Assembly: GCA_027063215.1 (NCBI GenBank)
Contig: JAMOSE010000195.1
Span: forward strand, 1 to 26,268
Length of the DNA: 26,268 bases
Direction of reading: 5' to 3'
From: Sulfurimonas sp.
GTDB taxonomy: Bacteria; Campylobacterota; Campylobacteria; Campylobacterales; Sulfurimonadaceae
Shown: one piece after another, positions 1 through 8,028 of the stretch
Numbering within the stretch: the stretch's first letter is position 1
How the letters are laid out: each line of letters begins with the position of its first letter
Notes under the pieces: generated by a model
What the model was told of the DNA's origin: nothing
The model's input: the letters and a program-made list of their open reading frames with translations, nothing else
Database searches by the model: none
Position numbers and translations under genes: made by a program

Positions 1-49
1 TTTTTTAAAAGGCCCTGACAAAATTATAGCATATTTTAAAAGTATAAAT

Positions 50-63
50 TTGATATATATCAA
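50..63. promoter_or_regulatory. FNR/CRP-type operator upstream of napA
   Basis: The sequence TTGAT-ATAT-ATCAA is a perfect 14-bp palindrome and matches the FNR consensus TTGAT-N4-ATCAA exactly. Its centre (56.5) lies 41.5 bases before position 98, which is where a start would fall if TATCAT at 86-91 is the -10 box. That is the spacing of a class II activator site. Control of nap by anaerobiosis through a Crp/Fnr-family protein is the likely meaning. The regulator itself is not in the window, and the match and spacing are all that is seen. Confidence 0.7.
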
Positions 64-85
64 TTATTTTCAAGGCGTATAGTGA

Positions 86-91
86 TATCAT
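86..91 (+). promoter_or_regulatory. candidate -10 box of the nap operon
   Basis: TATCAT at 86-91 fits the -10 position for a start near 98 with the palindrome at -41.5. TATAGT at 78-83 is an alternative and would put the operator at about -34. No -35 box is seen, as expected for an activator-dependent promoter or for Campylobacterota sigma-70 promoters generally. The leader to the napA ATG would be about 50 bases. Confidence 0.4.
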
Positions 92-147
92 TATGGTGTT
101 AATGGACACCTTAACAATAGTTCAAAATTATTTCAATAGGAGAAAAT

Positions 148-2994
148 ATGTCACTTTCAAGAAGAGAATTTCTTAAAAGTTCAGCAGCAGCATCAGCGGC
201 GGCGGCTATCGGTATGAGTGTACCGGCAGAGCTTGAAGCAAATGCAAATGCAGCTGAAGGTAACTGGAGATGGGATAAAGCAGCTTGTCGTTTCTGTGGT
301 ACAGGTTGTGGGATCATGCTTGCAACAACAGGCGAAGGCAAAGATAGAAAAATTGTAGCAGTAAAAGGGGATCCGGCAGCTCCGGTTAATCGTGGTCTTA
401 ATTGTATTAAAGGTTACTTTAATGCGAAAATTATGTATGGTTCTGACAGACTTACACAACCACTTCTTCGTATGAATGATAAGGGTGAGTTTGATAAACA
501 TGGTAAATTTGCTCCAATTTCTTGGGAAAGAGCTTATGATGAGATGGAAAAAAACATCAGAAAAGCTTTAAAAGAGAAAGGTCCTGAAGGTGTAGGAGTG
601 TTTGCATCTGGTCAATACACTATTATGGAGGGGTATGCGGCTCAGAAAATGATGAAGGGTGGATTTAGATCAAATGCGATCGATCCAAATGCTCGTCACT
701 GTATGGCATCTGCAGTTGTTGGTTTTTATCAAACTTTTGGTATTGATGAGCCTTCTGGTTGTTATGATGATATTGAGCTTACAGATACAATTGTAACTTG
801 GGGTTCAAATATGGCAGAGATGCACCCGATTCTCTGGTCTCGTGTAACGGATAGAAAATTGAGTGATCCTGAGAATGTAAAAATTGTAAATATTCAGACG
901 TATACACACCGTACTTGTGATTTAGGTGATTTTAATATTATCTTTAGACCAAATACTGACCTTGCATTGTGGAATTACCTTGCTCGTGAAATTGTTTACA
1001 ATCATCCAGAAGCGATTGACTGGGATTTCATCAAGAAAAATATCATCTTTACAGCAGGTCCTGTAAATATTGGTTATGGTTTTAGACGTGCTGGTGAAAA
1101 ATCTGTAACTCCTGTTCGTCCTGATGGTAGTGCAGGTAAATATGATGCCAAAGAGATGGAAATTTATAATAAAGAGATGAGTAAAGTTGTTTCTGAATTA
1201 GAAGGTCCTGCATTAGAACCGTATGGTTATAAAGCGGGTGATGTTATGCATAATACTCCTGGTACATTGAAACACTGGGAAATTACTTTTGAAGAGTACA
1301 AAAAATCTTTAGAGCCATATACATTAGACTATACAGCTAAACTTGTTAAAGGTGATCCTGATGAGTCATTAGAAGGTTTCAAAAAGAAACTTAAAGATTT
1401 AGCAGCACTTTATATTGAAAAAGATAGAAAAGTAGTAAGTTTCTGGACTATGGGTATGAACCAACATACACGTGGTACATGGGATAATACTTTATCTTAC
1501 AATGTTCACTTTTTACTTAATAAACAAGCTAAACCAGGTTCTGGAGCATTCTCTTTAACTGGTCAACCTTCAGCTTGTGGTACTGCTCGTGAAGTTGGTA
1601 CATTCTGTCACCGTTTACCGGCTGATATGATGGTGAAAAATCCTAAACACAGAGCGATTACTGAAAAAGGATGGCACATTCCTGCTGGAACATTGAATCC
1701 TGTAGGGAATCAACACATTATGAAAATTCACCGTGACATTGAAGATGGTGTTGTTAAATTTGCATGGGTAAATGTTTGTAATGCTTATCAAGATTCAGCA
1801 AATGCGAAACACTGGATTAAAGCTGCACGTGAGATGGATAACTTCATTGTAACATCTGATGGGTATCCAGGAATTTCAGCAATGGTTTCTGACCTTATCT
1901 TGCCATCTGCAATGATCTATGAAAAATGGGGTGCTTACGGAAATGCTGAGAGACGTTCACAGCATTGGAGACAACAAGTTCTTCCTGTAGGTCAGGCGAT
2001 GAGTGATACTTGGCAGTGGGTTGAGCTTTCTAAGCGCTTTACTGTTGATGAATTATGGGGTGAGTACACTCTTAGAAATGGTAAAAAACTTCCAGATGTT
2101 CGTAAAAAAGCATATGCTATGGGTTATAAACCAGATACTACTATGTATGAAATTCTTTATGCTAATGATAGAGCGAAAAAATATAAAATTGATATGGATT
2201 CTTTCCCACAAAAAGGATATGACAACTCTGAATGTAATGGTGATGAGAGAAATGTTGTTGGTACTGATGGGAAAGTATTTAAGGGATATGGATTTATGCT
2301 TCACGAATATCTTTGGGAAGAGTATGCTTCATTTGGGCGTGGTCATGGTCATGACTTGGCAGACTTCGTTACGTATCATAAAGTTCGTGGACTTAAATGG
2401 CCGGTTGTTAATGGTAAAGAGACTGCATGGAGATTTAATGTAAACTTCGATCCATATGCGTTGAAACATGCTAAGAAAAATGGTAGAGGTAGTGAATTTG
2501 CATTCTACGGACCACTTGCTAAAGCATTACCTCATGGTAACCTAAAAGGTGTTCAAGATAAAAAGAAAAAACCATTAACAGATAAAGCAAAAATATTTGC
2601 TCGTCCATATATGGATCCACCAGAAATGCCAGATGAAGAGTATAACTTATGGCTATGTACAGGTCGTGTACTTGAACATTGGCACTCAGGAACTATGACG
2701 ATGCGTGTACCAGAGCTGTATCGTGCAGTTCCAGAAGCACTTGTTTATATGAATCCAGAAACAGCTAAAGAGAGAGGCCTTAAAGATGGTGGACTCTGTT
2801 GGGTTGAATCTCGTCGTGGTAGAGTTAGAGCTCGTGTTGAAACTCGTGGACGTAACAGACCTCCAAAACCATTAGTATTTGTACCGTGGTTTGATGAGCG
2901 TGTATTTATCAATAAAGTTACACTTGATGGAACATGTCCAATGTCTAAACAGACAGACTATAAAAAATGTGCTGTTAAAATCTATAAAGCATAA
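148..2994 (+). CDS. napA: Periplasmic nitrate reductase, large catalytic subunit NapA
   Basis: NapA reduces nitrate to nitrite in the periplasm, using Mo-bis-MGD and one [4Fe-4S] cluster. The 948-residue protein opens with a twin-arginine signal (SRREFLK, residues 4-10) and an alanine-rich stretch to about residue 36, so it is exported folded by Tat. The cluster cysteines are C47, C50, C54 and C86 (C-x2-C-x3-C...C). C185 in NARHCMASAV is the expected molybdenum ligand. It is longer than the E. coli enzyme (about 830), as is usual for Campylobacterota NapA, which carries insertions. The ATG follows AGGAG at 138-142. It is the first gene of the operon, so catalysis is encoded before electron transfer and maturation genes. 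The family assignment is very secure. Confidence 0.98.
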   Translation: MSLSRREFLKSSAAASAAAAIGMSVPAELEANANAAEGNWRWDKAACRFCGTGCGIMLATTGEGKDRKIVAVKGDPAAPVNRGLNCIKGYFNAKIMYGSDRLTQPLLRMNDKGEFDKHGKFAPISWERAYDEMEKNIRKALKEKGPEGVGVFASGQYTIMEGYAAQKMMKGGFRSNAIDPNARHCMASAVVGFYQTFGIDEPSGCYDDIELTDTIVTWGSNMAEMHPILWSRVTDRKLSDPENVKIVNIQTYTHRTCDLGDFNIIFRPNTDLALWNYLAREIVYNHPEAIDWDFIKKNIIFTAGPVNIGYGFRRAGEKSVTPVRPDGSAGKYDAKEMEIYNKEMSKVVSELEGPALEPYGYKAGDVMHNTPGTLKHWEITFEEYKKSLEPYTLDYTAKLVKGDPDESLEGFKKKLKDLAALYIEKDRKVVSFWTMGMNQHTRGTWDNTLSYNVHFLLNKQAKPGSGAFSLTGQPSACGTAREVGTFCHRLPADMMVKNPKHRAITEKGWHIPAGTLNPVGNQHIMKIHRDIEDGVVKFAWVNVCNAYQDSANAKHWIKAAREMDNFIVTSDGYPGISAMVSDLILPSAMIYEKWGAYGNAERRSQHWRQQVLPVGQAMSDTWQWVELSKRFTVDELWGEYTLRNGKKLPDVRKKAYAMGYKPDTTMYEILYANDRAKKYKIDMDSFPQKGYDNSECNGDERNVVGTDGKVFKGYGFMLHEYLWEEYASFGRGHGHDLADFVTYHKVRGLKWPVVNGKETAWRFNVNFDPYALKHAKKNGRGSEFAFYGPLAKALPHGNLKGVQDKKKKPLTDKAKIFARPYMDPPEMPDEEYNLWLCTGRVLEHWHSGTMTMRVPELYRAVPEALVYMNPETAKERGLKDGGLCWVESRRGRVRARVETRGRNRPPKPLVFVPWFDERVFINKVTLDGTCPMSKQTDYKKCAVKIYKA

Positions 2995-3017
2995 TTTAAA
3001 AAGAAGGGAGTATCATT

Positions 3018-3830
3018 TTGAGCAACCATTCAAAAGCAAAAAAGCCTCTTAGTGATAGAAGAAAATTTATCTTGAATATGGCTAGAGGTGTTGGCTATGC
3101 AGCAATAGGTGGAATGGTATGGAGTGCATACCTTGAGGAAGCAAAAGCTTCCCCACTTGTTTTGCGCCCACCTGCAGCAATAAAAGAGAATGACTTCTTA
3201 AAAACATGTATCAAGTGTGGTTTATGTGTTGAAGCGTGTCCTTACGATACATTAAAACTTGCAAAGCCGGGTGATCAAAAACCAATAGGTACACCGTTTT
3301 TTACACCAAGGGAGATTCCTTGTTATATGTGTGAAGATATTCCATGTGTTCCTGTTTGTCCAAGTGGAGCACTTGATGAAGCAAGCGTAACAGTTGATGG
3401 TCATCTTGATATTAATGTAGCTGATATGGGGCTTGCAGTTATTGATGAAAATAGCTGTGTTGCTTTTTGGGGAATTCAATGTGATGCTTGCTACAGAGCA
3501 TGTCCTATTTTAGGTCAGGCTATAACTGTTGAGTATTCTAAAAATGAGAGAACCGGTAAGCACGCATTTATGAAACCTGTCGTGCATGCTGATGCATGTA
3601 CGGGTTGTGGAATGTGTGAACAAGCCTGTGTAACTGAAAAACCTGCGATTTTTATTTTACCACGTGAAGTGGCAATGGGAAAAGCTGGTAGTCATTACAT
3701 TAAAGGCTGGGATAAAAAAGATGAAGCACGACTTAAAGATGCTCATGCAATTCATACGACAACAAATGTAAGTAGAAAAAAAGCTGTAGATAAGCTTAAT
3801 GCAGGATTTGAAGGTTTATTAGATGAATAA
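3018..3830 (+). CDS. napG: Ferredoxin-type quinol dehydrogenase subunit NapG
   Basis: NapG is a periplasmic Fe-S protein that works with membrane NapH to pass electrons from menaquinol toward NapB and NapA. This 270-residue protein starts with a Tat-like signal (SDRRKFIL, residues 12-19) and a hydrophobic stretch to about residue 37. Four cysteine groups fit four [4Fe-4S] clusters: C64/67/70/74, C102/105/110/114, C147/155/158/162 and C194/197/200/204. The start is TTG at 3018, chosen because AAGGGAG at 3004-3010 sits seven bases before it. The next gene overlaps its end by 8 bases, suggesting translational coupling. No napC is present, so NapGH is probably the only quinol route to Nap here. 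Confidence 0.96.
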   Translation: MSNHSKAKKPLSDRRKFILNMARGVGYAAIGGMVWSAYLEEAKASPLVLRPPAAIKENDFLKTCIKCGLCVEACPYDTLKLAKPGDQKPIGTPFFTPREIPCYMCEDIPCVPVCPSGALDEASVTVDGHLDINVADMGLAVIDENSCVAFWGIQCDACYRACPILGQAITVEYSKNERTGKHAFMKPVVHADACTGCGMCEQACVTEKPAIFILPREVAMGKAGSHYIKGWDKKDEARLKDAHAIHTTTNVSRKKAVDKLNAGFEGLLDE

Positions 3831-4653
3831 GATTTGGAATAATTACAGATATCTTATCTTAAGACGTTTTACACAGATTGGAATTTTAATTCTTTTCTTT
3901 GGTGCAAATGCATGGGGATGGAAGATCTTAGAAGGTAACCTTTCGACATCAAAAATCTTTGGCATTATTCCAATGAGTGATCCATATGCAGTTTTGCAAA
4001 TGGTAGCTGCAGGTGCTGTTGTGGCAACTGATTTGTTATTGGGTGTAGCAGTTGTAACACTTTTTTACTTTTTTGTTGGTGGTAGAGCATTTTGTTCTTG
4101 GGTGTGTCCGATCAATATGGTAACGGACAGTGCAAACTGGCTAAGAAGAGTCTTTGATATTGATAGAGCACAATTACAAAAACAGCCAATTGGTAGAAAT
4201 ACTCGTTATTGGGTGTTGGGAATTAGTCTTATTGTATCAGCTGTGATGGGACTTGCTGCTTTTGAATTTATATCTCCGATTTCAATGTTGCATCGCGGTA
4301 TTGTATTTGGGATTGGATTTGGTTGGGCTGCAGTACTTATCATCTTTGTTTTTGACTTGTTTGTTCTAAAAAACGGCTGGTGTGGTCATATATGCCCTCT
4401 CGGCGGTTTTTATTCACTTTTAGGAAAGTTTAGTTTTATTAGAGTACATCATATCGAAGAGAATTGTACTCTTTGTATGAAATGTAAAGTAGTCTGTCCT
4501 GAAAAACAGGTACTGCATATGATAGGAAAAGAGTCAATTCCTGTACTTTCAGGTGAGTGTACAAATTGTGCACGTTGTATTGAAGTATGTGATGATGATG
4601 CTTTAAAATTCTCTATAAGAGATTTGATTCAAAATAAAAAAACGGGAGAGTAA
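3823..4653 (+). CDS. napH: Membrane quinol dehydrogenase Fe-S subunit NapH
   Basis: NapH is the integral membrane partner of NapG and is thought to oxidise menaquinol. In this 276-residue protein hydrophobic segments lie near residues 15-33, 62-86, 129-150 and 160-182. Two CxxxCP motifs (C91-C95 and C187-C191) follow membrane spans, a hallmark of the family. Two C-terminal [4Fe-4S] motifs are C215/218/221/225 and C246/249/252/256, expected on the cytoplasmic side. The ATG overlaps the end of napG by 8 bases, with AAGG at 3811-3814 as ribosome site inside napG. napB starts one base after its stop. Confidence 0.96.
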   Translation: MNKIWNNYRYLILRRFTQIGILILFFGANAWGWKILEGNLSTSKIFGIIPMSDPYAVLQMVAAGAVVATDLLLGVAVVTLFYFFVGGRAFCSWVCPINMVTDSANWLRRVFDIDRAQLQKQPIGRNTRYWVLGISLIVSAVMGLAAFEFISPISMLHRGIVFGIGFGWAAVLIIFVFDLFVLKNGWCGHICPLGGFYSLLGKFSFIRVHHIEENCTLCMKCKVVCPEKQVLHMIGKESIPVLSGECTNCARCIEVCDDDALKFSIRDLIQNKKTGE

Positions 4654-4654
4654 A

Positions 4655-5320
4655 ATGAAAATTTTAACAAAAATTACGATAGGTCTGGCTGCTTCAGCTC
4701 TGCTTCTAGTTGGCTGTAATGGTGCAAATGCAGAAGCTAAAGCTGAAAAAAATGTTGTTAAACCAACAATTACTGCAGCTAATTTAGGATATAGAGGAAC
4801 AGATGACCTTTTAAAAGAAGATGTTGTTCCTCCAAAAGTTGCATATCATTCTGCTGCACCAGGAACAAGCAAAAAGATTGCAAGAGCCTTTCAGGATGCA
4901 CCACCGATGATTCCACATGATACAACAGGAATGTTGCCAATTACAAAAGACAACAATCAGTGTTTAGCATGTCATATGCCAGATATGGCTTCAAGTATGG
5001 GTGCAACACCGATTCCAGTTTCACACTTTACAAACTTCAGACCAAAAACTGCAGTTAAAGGTGACAAGATTCTTAAAAATGGTAAAGCGGTTAAAAATAC
5101 TTCCTCTGAAAAATTAGCGAATGTTTCTATTGAGGTTGATAAAAGTCATCAAAAATTGTATGCGGGACGTTATAACTGTTCTCAATGTCATGCGCCGCAA
5201 GCTACAAATAATCTAGTTGATGATAATCATTTTAGACCAGTTTATACATCTCCAGATGGTGCTTCTAAATCATCTTGGAATCAGTCTAAGTGGTTAAAAG
5301 ATATTGATACAAGCAAATAA
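4655..5320 (+). CDS. napB: Dihaem cytochrome c subunit of nitrate reductase, NapB
   Basis: NapB receives electrons from NapGH and delivers them to NapA in the periplasm. Two haem c sites are visible, CLACH (103-107) and CSQCH (175-179). H88 and H124 sit where distal haem ligands are expected. At 221 residues it is longer than E. coli NapB, with a Lys/Ala-rich N-terminal stretch. The signal peptide ends LLLVGC (C21), which fits a lipobox, although ANA at 24-26 could instead be a signal peptidase I site. If lipidated it would be membrane-anchored rather than soluble. GGGAG at 4644-4648 precedes the ATG, and napF follows with a 2-base gap. Confidence 0.95.
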   Translation: MKILTKITIGLAASALLLVGCNGANAEAKAEKNVVKPTITAANLGYRGTDDLLKEDVVPPKVAYHSAAPGTSKKIARAFQDAPPMIPHDTTGMLPITKDNNQCLACHMPDMASSMGATPIPVSHFTNFRPKTAVKGDKILKNGKAVKNTSSEKLANVSIEVDKSHQKLYAGRYNCSQCHAPQATNNLVDDNHFRPVYTSPDGASKSSWNQSKWLKDIDTSK

Positions 5321-5322
5321 TC

Positions 5323-5820
5323 ATGGAGAGAAGAGAGCTATTTGGCTTTCTCTCTTCCTCTGTTAAAGAGGTAGTGAGTAAGAAAAAAGATGAAGAAGTA
5401 GTTATAAGACCTCCGTATTATAGTGATGGAGATGCTTTTGTCACAGAGTGTCAAAACTGTGAAGGGGAGTGTGCCTCTTTGTGCCAAGAGCAGATAATAG
5501 TTATAACAGAAGATAAGACACCAAAACTTGTTTTTAATTCTCGTGGATGTACCTATTGTGATGCGTGTGCTATTGGATGTCCGAGTGATGTATTACTTGT
5601 CCAAAATAAACGTCTTATTGAAGCAAATATAGTGATCAATAAAGATAAATGTTTAAGTTGGCAGGGTATAATGTGTTTTTCATGTAAAGATCCTTGTTTT
5701 GAAAATGCTATAGATTTTAAAGCAATGTTTATGCCTGAAATAAATAATAAATGCACAAATTGTGGTTTTTGTATAGGACGATGTCCTGCAGATGCGATAG
5801 ATATTTTAAAAGTGAGTTGA
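5323..5820 (+). CDS. napF: Ferredoxin-type protein NapF
   Basis: NapF is a cytoplasmic Fe-S protein thought to assist NapA maturation before Tat export. The 165-residue sequence has no signal peptide or membrane segment. Four cysteine groups are present: C43/46/50/54, C76/79/82/86, C110/118/121/125 and C144/147/150/154. The third has the wider C-x7-C-x2-C-x3-C spacing also seen in NapG. The start has no strong ribosome site, and the 2-base gap after napB suggests coupled translation. napF is absent from the C. jejuni nap operon as I recall it but present in Sulfurimonas-type operons, which helps place the organism. Confidence 0.9.
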   Translation: MERRELFGFLSSSVKEVVSKKKDEEVVIRPPYYSDGDAFVTECQNCEGECASLCQEQIIVITEDKTPKLVFNSRGCTYCDACAIGCPSDVLLVQNKRLIEANIVINKDKCLSWQGIMCFSCKDPCFENAIDFKAMFMPEINNKCTNCGFCIGRCPADAIDILKVS

Positions 5821-5821
5821 T

Positions 5822-6778
5822 ATGATAAAATATGTAGTTTATGTTTTAGTTTTTTTTACAAGTTTATATGCTGGAAAACTTGTTGAGCCTGATTATATTT
5901 ATAAGATCTCTTCAGGTTTAGTAACAGATGTTTTAACAGATAAACAAAAGCTTTATGTCTCTACTGATATTGGTAATGTTGAAATATTTGATATGCAGAG
6001 TAAAAAAGAGATTCAGACTCTAAAGCTTGATAAAATAAAAGATTTTATGGGTGATGATGTTAATTCTAAGATTTTTTCTTTAGATATGTTGGATGGAAAT
6101 CTTTTAATTCTTTCACAAGATAGTGGCGGCTATAGTCGTTTACATCTGTTTAAAGATGGAAAATTAACACAAATTGTATCTAAAGAGGATAAATTAAACA
6201 TTATCAAAGCCAAATTTATTGATAAAAAAAGAGTAGTTATAGCTTTAATTAGTAATGATATTATCTCTTATGATATTCAATCAAAGAAAAAAAATTGGGT
6301 TACACAGGCTTCTATGTCTAAATTTTCAAGTTTTGCTTTAAATAATGATAGAAGTATGGTTGCAATTGCTGATGAGAGTGGGGATGTTCATGTGCTTTTT
6401 ACAAAGGATGGTAGTAAAGTAAAAACTTTAAGTGGACAAAATGTTGATAATATTTTTAGCATAGCATTTCGTGGTGAAATAGTACTTACCGGTGGACAAG
6501 ATAGACGAGCAGGAGTTTATAATATCAAAAGTGGAAGTGGATATCATAAATCTTCAAACTTTTTTGTTTATGGGGTAGGTCTTAGTCCTAGTGGTGAAAT
6601 TGCTGCATATAGTAGTGATCTAAAAAATGATGTCTCACTTTTTCATACTAAAACAAGAGAGATAATTGCAAAATACAAATCGAATAAAGCTATAGTAAAC
6701 AGTATCTACTTTATCAATGAAAAAGAGTTTTTTATAAATAGTAGTGCACATGAAGTCGGTTATTATACAATTAAATAA
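5822..6778 (+). CDS. napL: NapL, predicted periplasmic beta-propeller protein
   Basis: NapL is a nap accessory protein found in Campylobacterota, and its role is not settled. The 318-residue product has a signal peptide (hydrophobic residues 4-17, likely cut after LYA at 15-17). The rest is a run of short beta-rich repeats resembling WD40 or quinoprotein blades, for example stretches reading LYVSTDIGNVEIFD and IVLTGGQDRRAGVYNIKSG. There are no cysteines in the mature part and no cofactor motif, so a scaffold or assembly role is more likely than electron transfer. The ATG lies 2 bases after napF. The name rests on operon position plus fold, so it is less certain than for napAGHB. Confidence 0.82.
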   Translation: MIKYVVYVLVFFTSLYAGKLVEPDYIYKISSGLVTDVLTDKQKLYVSTDIGNVEIFDMQSKKEIQTLKLDKIKDFMGDDVNSKIFSLDMLDGNLLILSQDSGGYSRLHLFKDGKLTQIVSKEDKLNIIKAKFIDKKRVVIALISNDIISYDIQSKKKNWVTQASMSKFSSFALNNDRSMVAIADESGDVHVLFTKDGSKVKTLSGQNVDNIFSIAFRGEIVLTGGQDRRAGVYNIKSGSGYHKSSNFFVYGVGLSPSGEIAAYSSDLKNDVSLFHTKTREIIAKYKSNKAIVNSIYFINEKEFFINSSAHEVGYYTIK

Positions 6779-6793
6779 AAAAGGAGTTTTACA

Positions 6794-7240
6794 ATGATAG
6801 AATATAGAGAGAGTGAGTTTTTAGTTGAAACAGAAGTACCTGAAGATGAGTTAATTATCTCACGTACAGATCTATCTGGAAAAATTACCTATGCCAATGA
6901 GACATTTTGTGATATAAGTGGGTATCATGAAAATGAGTTAATTGGTAAGTCTCACAATATTGTAAGGCATCCTGATATGCCAAGTGCGGCTTTTGCTGAC
7001 TTGTGGAGTACTATTCAGGCTGGTAAACAATGGACTGGTATAGTAAAAAACATGAGAAAAGATAAAGGTTTTTATTGGGTAGAAGCAATAGTATCGGGTG
7101 TTTATAAAAATGGTGAACTCGTTGAGTATAAATCACTTCGATCTCCAATTTCTTATGAAATAAAGCTCAAATATCAAAGATTGTATGATAAAATGCGTGC
7201 TGAGAATAATGAAAAAGTAAGAAAAATAATTTACGAATAA
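6794..7240 (+). CDS. Stand-alone Aer/CetB-type PAS sensor protein
   Basis: This 148-residue protein is one PAS domain (about 15-120) and a short charged helix (121-148), with no output domain. It closely resembles the FAD-binding PAS of the aerotaxis receptor Aer: the segment 54-68 reads HNIVRHPDMPSAAFA, with R58, H59 and D61 at positions important for FAD in Aer, and aromatics W80 and W95. In C. jejuni the PAS-only protein CetB pairs with the membrane signalling protein CetA as a two-part energy-taxis receptor. This product has CetB architecture and size. It sits between napL (15-base gap, AAGGAG ribosome site) and napD, so it should be co-transcribed with nitrate reductase. No CetA partner is in the window. 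A nap-specific redox sensor is the alternative. Confidence 0.88.
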   Translation: MIEYRESEFLVETEVPEDELIISRTDLSGKITYANETFCDISGYHENELIGKSHNIVRHPDMPSAAFADLWSTIQAGKQWTGIVKNMRKDKGFYWVEAIVSGVYKNGELVEYKSLRSPISYEIKLKYQRLYDKMRAENNEKVRKIIYE

Positions 7241-7251
7241 GAGGAACAACA

Positions 7252-7650
7252 ATGAATATATCAAGTATTGTAGTACAAACAACACCAAAGTTTTTAGATG
7301 AAGTAGTAGAGAGTTTAAAAAACTGTGAAGTATGTGATTATCATCTTCATGATGAAAAAGGGCGTGTCATCATTACTATAGAGGGTGAAGATGTAAGTGA
7401 AGAGCTGGGCAAGTTAAAAGTTATTGAAGCGATTCCTCATGTTATTGCTGCTGATATGCAGATGGCATACTCTGAAGATGAACTCGATGCAAATATTAAA
7501 GTGATCAATGAAAGTGATGCAGTACCTAATATGCTCAATGATGAAAATATAGATATTGATAATGTGATTTATCATGGGGATTTAAAGAAAAAAGATAGTG
7601 AACTTCAAGAGTTTGCGAAAAGTTTAAGTAATACTGACGGAGTTAAATAA
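7252..7650 (+). CDS. napD: NapA maturation chaperone NapD
   Basis: NapD binds the NapA twin-arginine signal peptide in the cytoplasm and prevents export before cofactor insertion. The N-terminal part has the family pattern, beginning MNISSIVVQTTPKFLDEV, then a short alpha/beta domain with GRVIITIEGED near 37-47. At 132 residues it is longer than E. coli NapD (about 87). The extra 45 or so C-terminal residues are acidic and have no family I recognise. AGAGGA at 7240-7245 precedes the ATG. Its TAA shares one base with the ATG of the next gene. Confidence 0.88.
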   Translation: MNISSIVVQTTPKFLDEVVESLKNCEVCDYHLHDEKGRVIITIEGEDVSEELGKLKVIEAIPHVIAADMQMAYSEDELDANIKVINESDAVPNMLNDENIDIDNVIYHGDLKKKDSELQEFAKSLSNTDGVK

Positions 7651-7964
7651 TGGCTGGTGTAGTATTTACTTCTACTATTAAATTAGATGATTCTGATAAA
7701 TGGTTTATAGAAATTCAAGATATTACAGATGAAGATGATATTCGTACTGAAATTTGTTTTGATTTAGATGAGTATGAGACAAAGATAGAAGAGATGGGTT
7801 CTGAGTATGGTGGACATATTGATGAAGTAAAATGGCTTAAAGATGATAATGTACTTCCTCCTGTTTTAGATGAAATTCGCTTAAAAATGGCAGAACAACG
7901 TGCTAAGATAGAAGAGGAGAGAGGTGAGCCTATCACTCCTGTAGCAGAGAAGAGAGAGGAGTAG
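7650..7964 (+). CDS. Conserved-looking small acidic protein of unknown function, last gene of nap operon
   Basis: I do not recognise a family for this 104-residue protein. It is strongly acidic and soluble, with no signal peptide, cysteine or membrane segment. The first 65 residues look like mixed beta strands (AGVVFTSTIKLDD, KWFIEIQDI), and the C-terminus (76-104) is a charged helix rich in Glu, Arg and Lys. It overlaps the napD stop by one base (TAATG), so translation is probably coupled to napD. A terminator candidate overlaps its stop. Position suggests a role in nitrate reductase assembly or regulation, but that is inference only. Confidence 0.75.
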   Translation: MAGVVFTSTIKLDDSDKWFIEIQDITDEDDIRTEICFDLDEYETKIEEMGSEYGGHIDEVKWLKDDNVLPPVLDEIRLKMAEQRAKIEEERGEPITPVAEKREE

Positions 7965-7984
7965 TTTTTAACTACACTCTTTTT
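7957..7984 (+). terminator. Rho-independent terminator of the nap operon
   Basis: GTAGTT (7961-7966) pairs with AACTAC (7970-7975) around a TTT loop, and TTTTT follows at 7980-7984. The stem is short and contains the TAG stop of the preceding gene. It lies between convergent genes, as a terminator should. The stem is AT-rich and the T run begins a few bases late, so this is only moderately supported. Confidence 0.5.
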
Positions 7985-8028
7985 GCAGGAAGTCTATTAG
8001 AAGACTGTTATATCACTGAGTATGGCAG

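Noticed and set aside
2003..2443. 146-codon open frame on the plus strand within napA
   Set aside because: It lies wholly inside napA in another frame, has no ribosome site, and its Met/Leu-rich translation resembles no family.
7991..8006. AGTCT/AGACT hairpin between the nap operon and the coiled-coil gene as a minus-strand terminator
   Set aside because: The stem is only 5 bp and no T run follows it on the minus strand.
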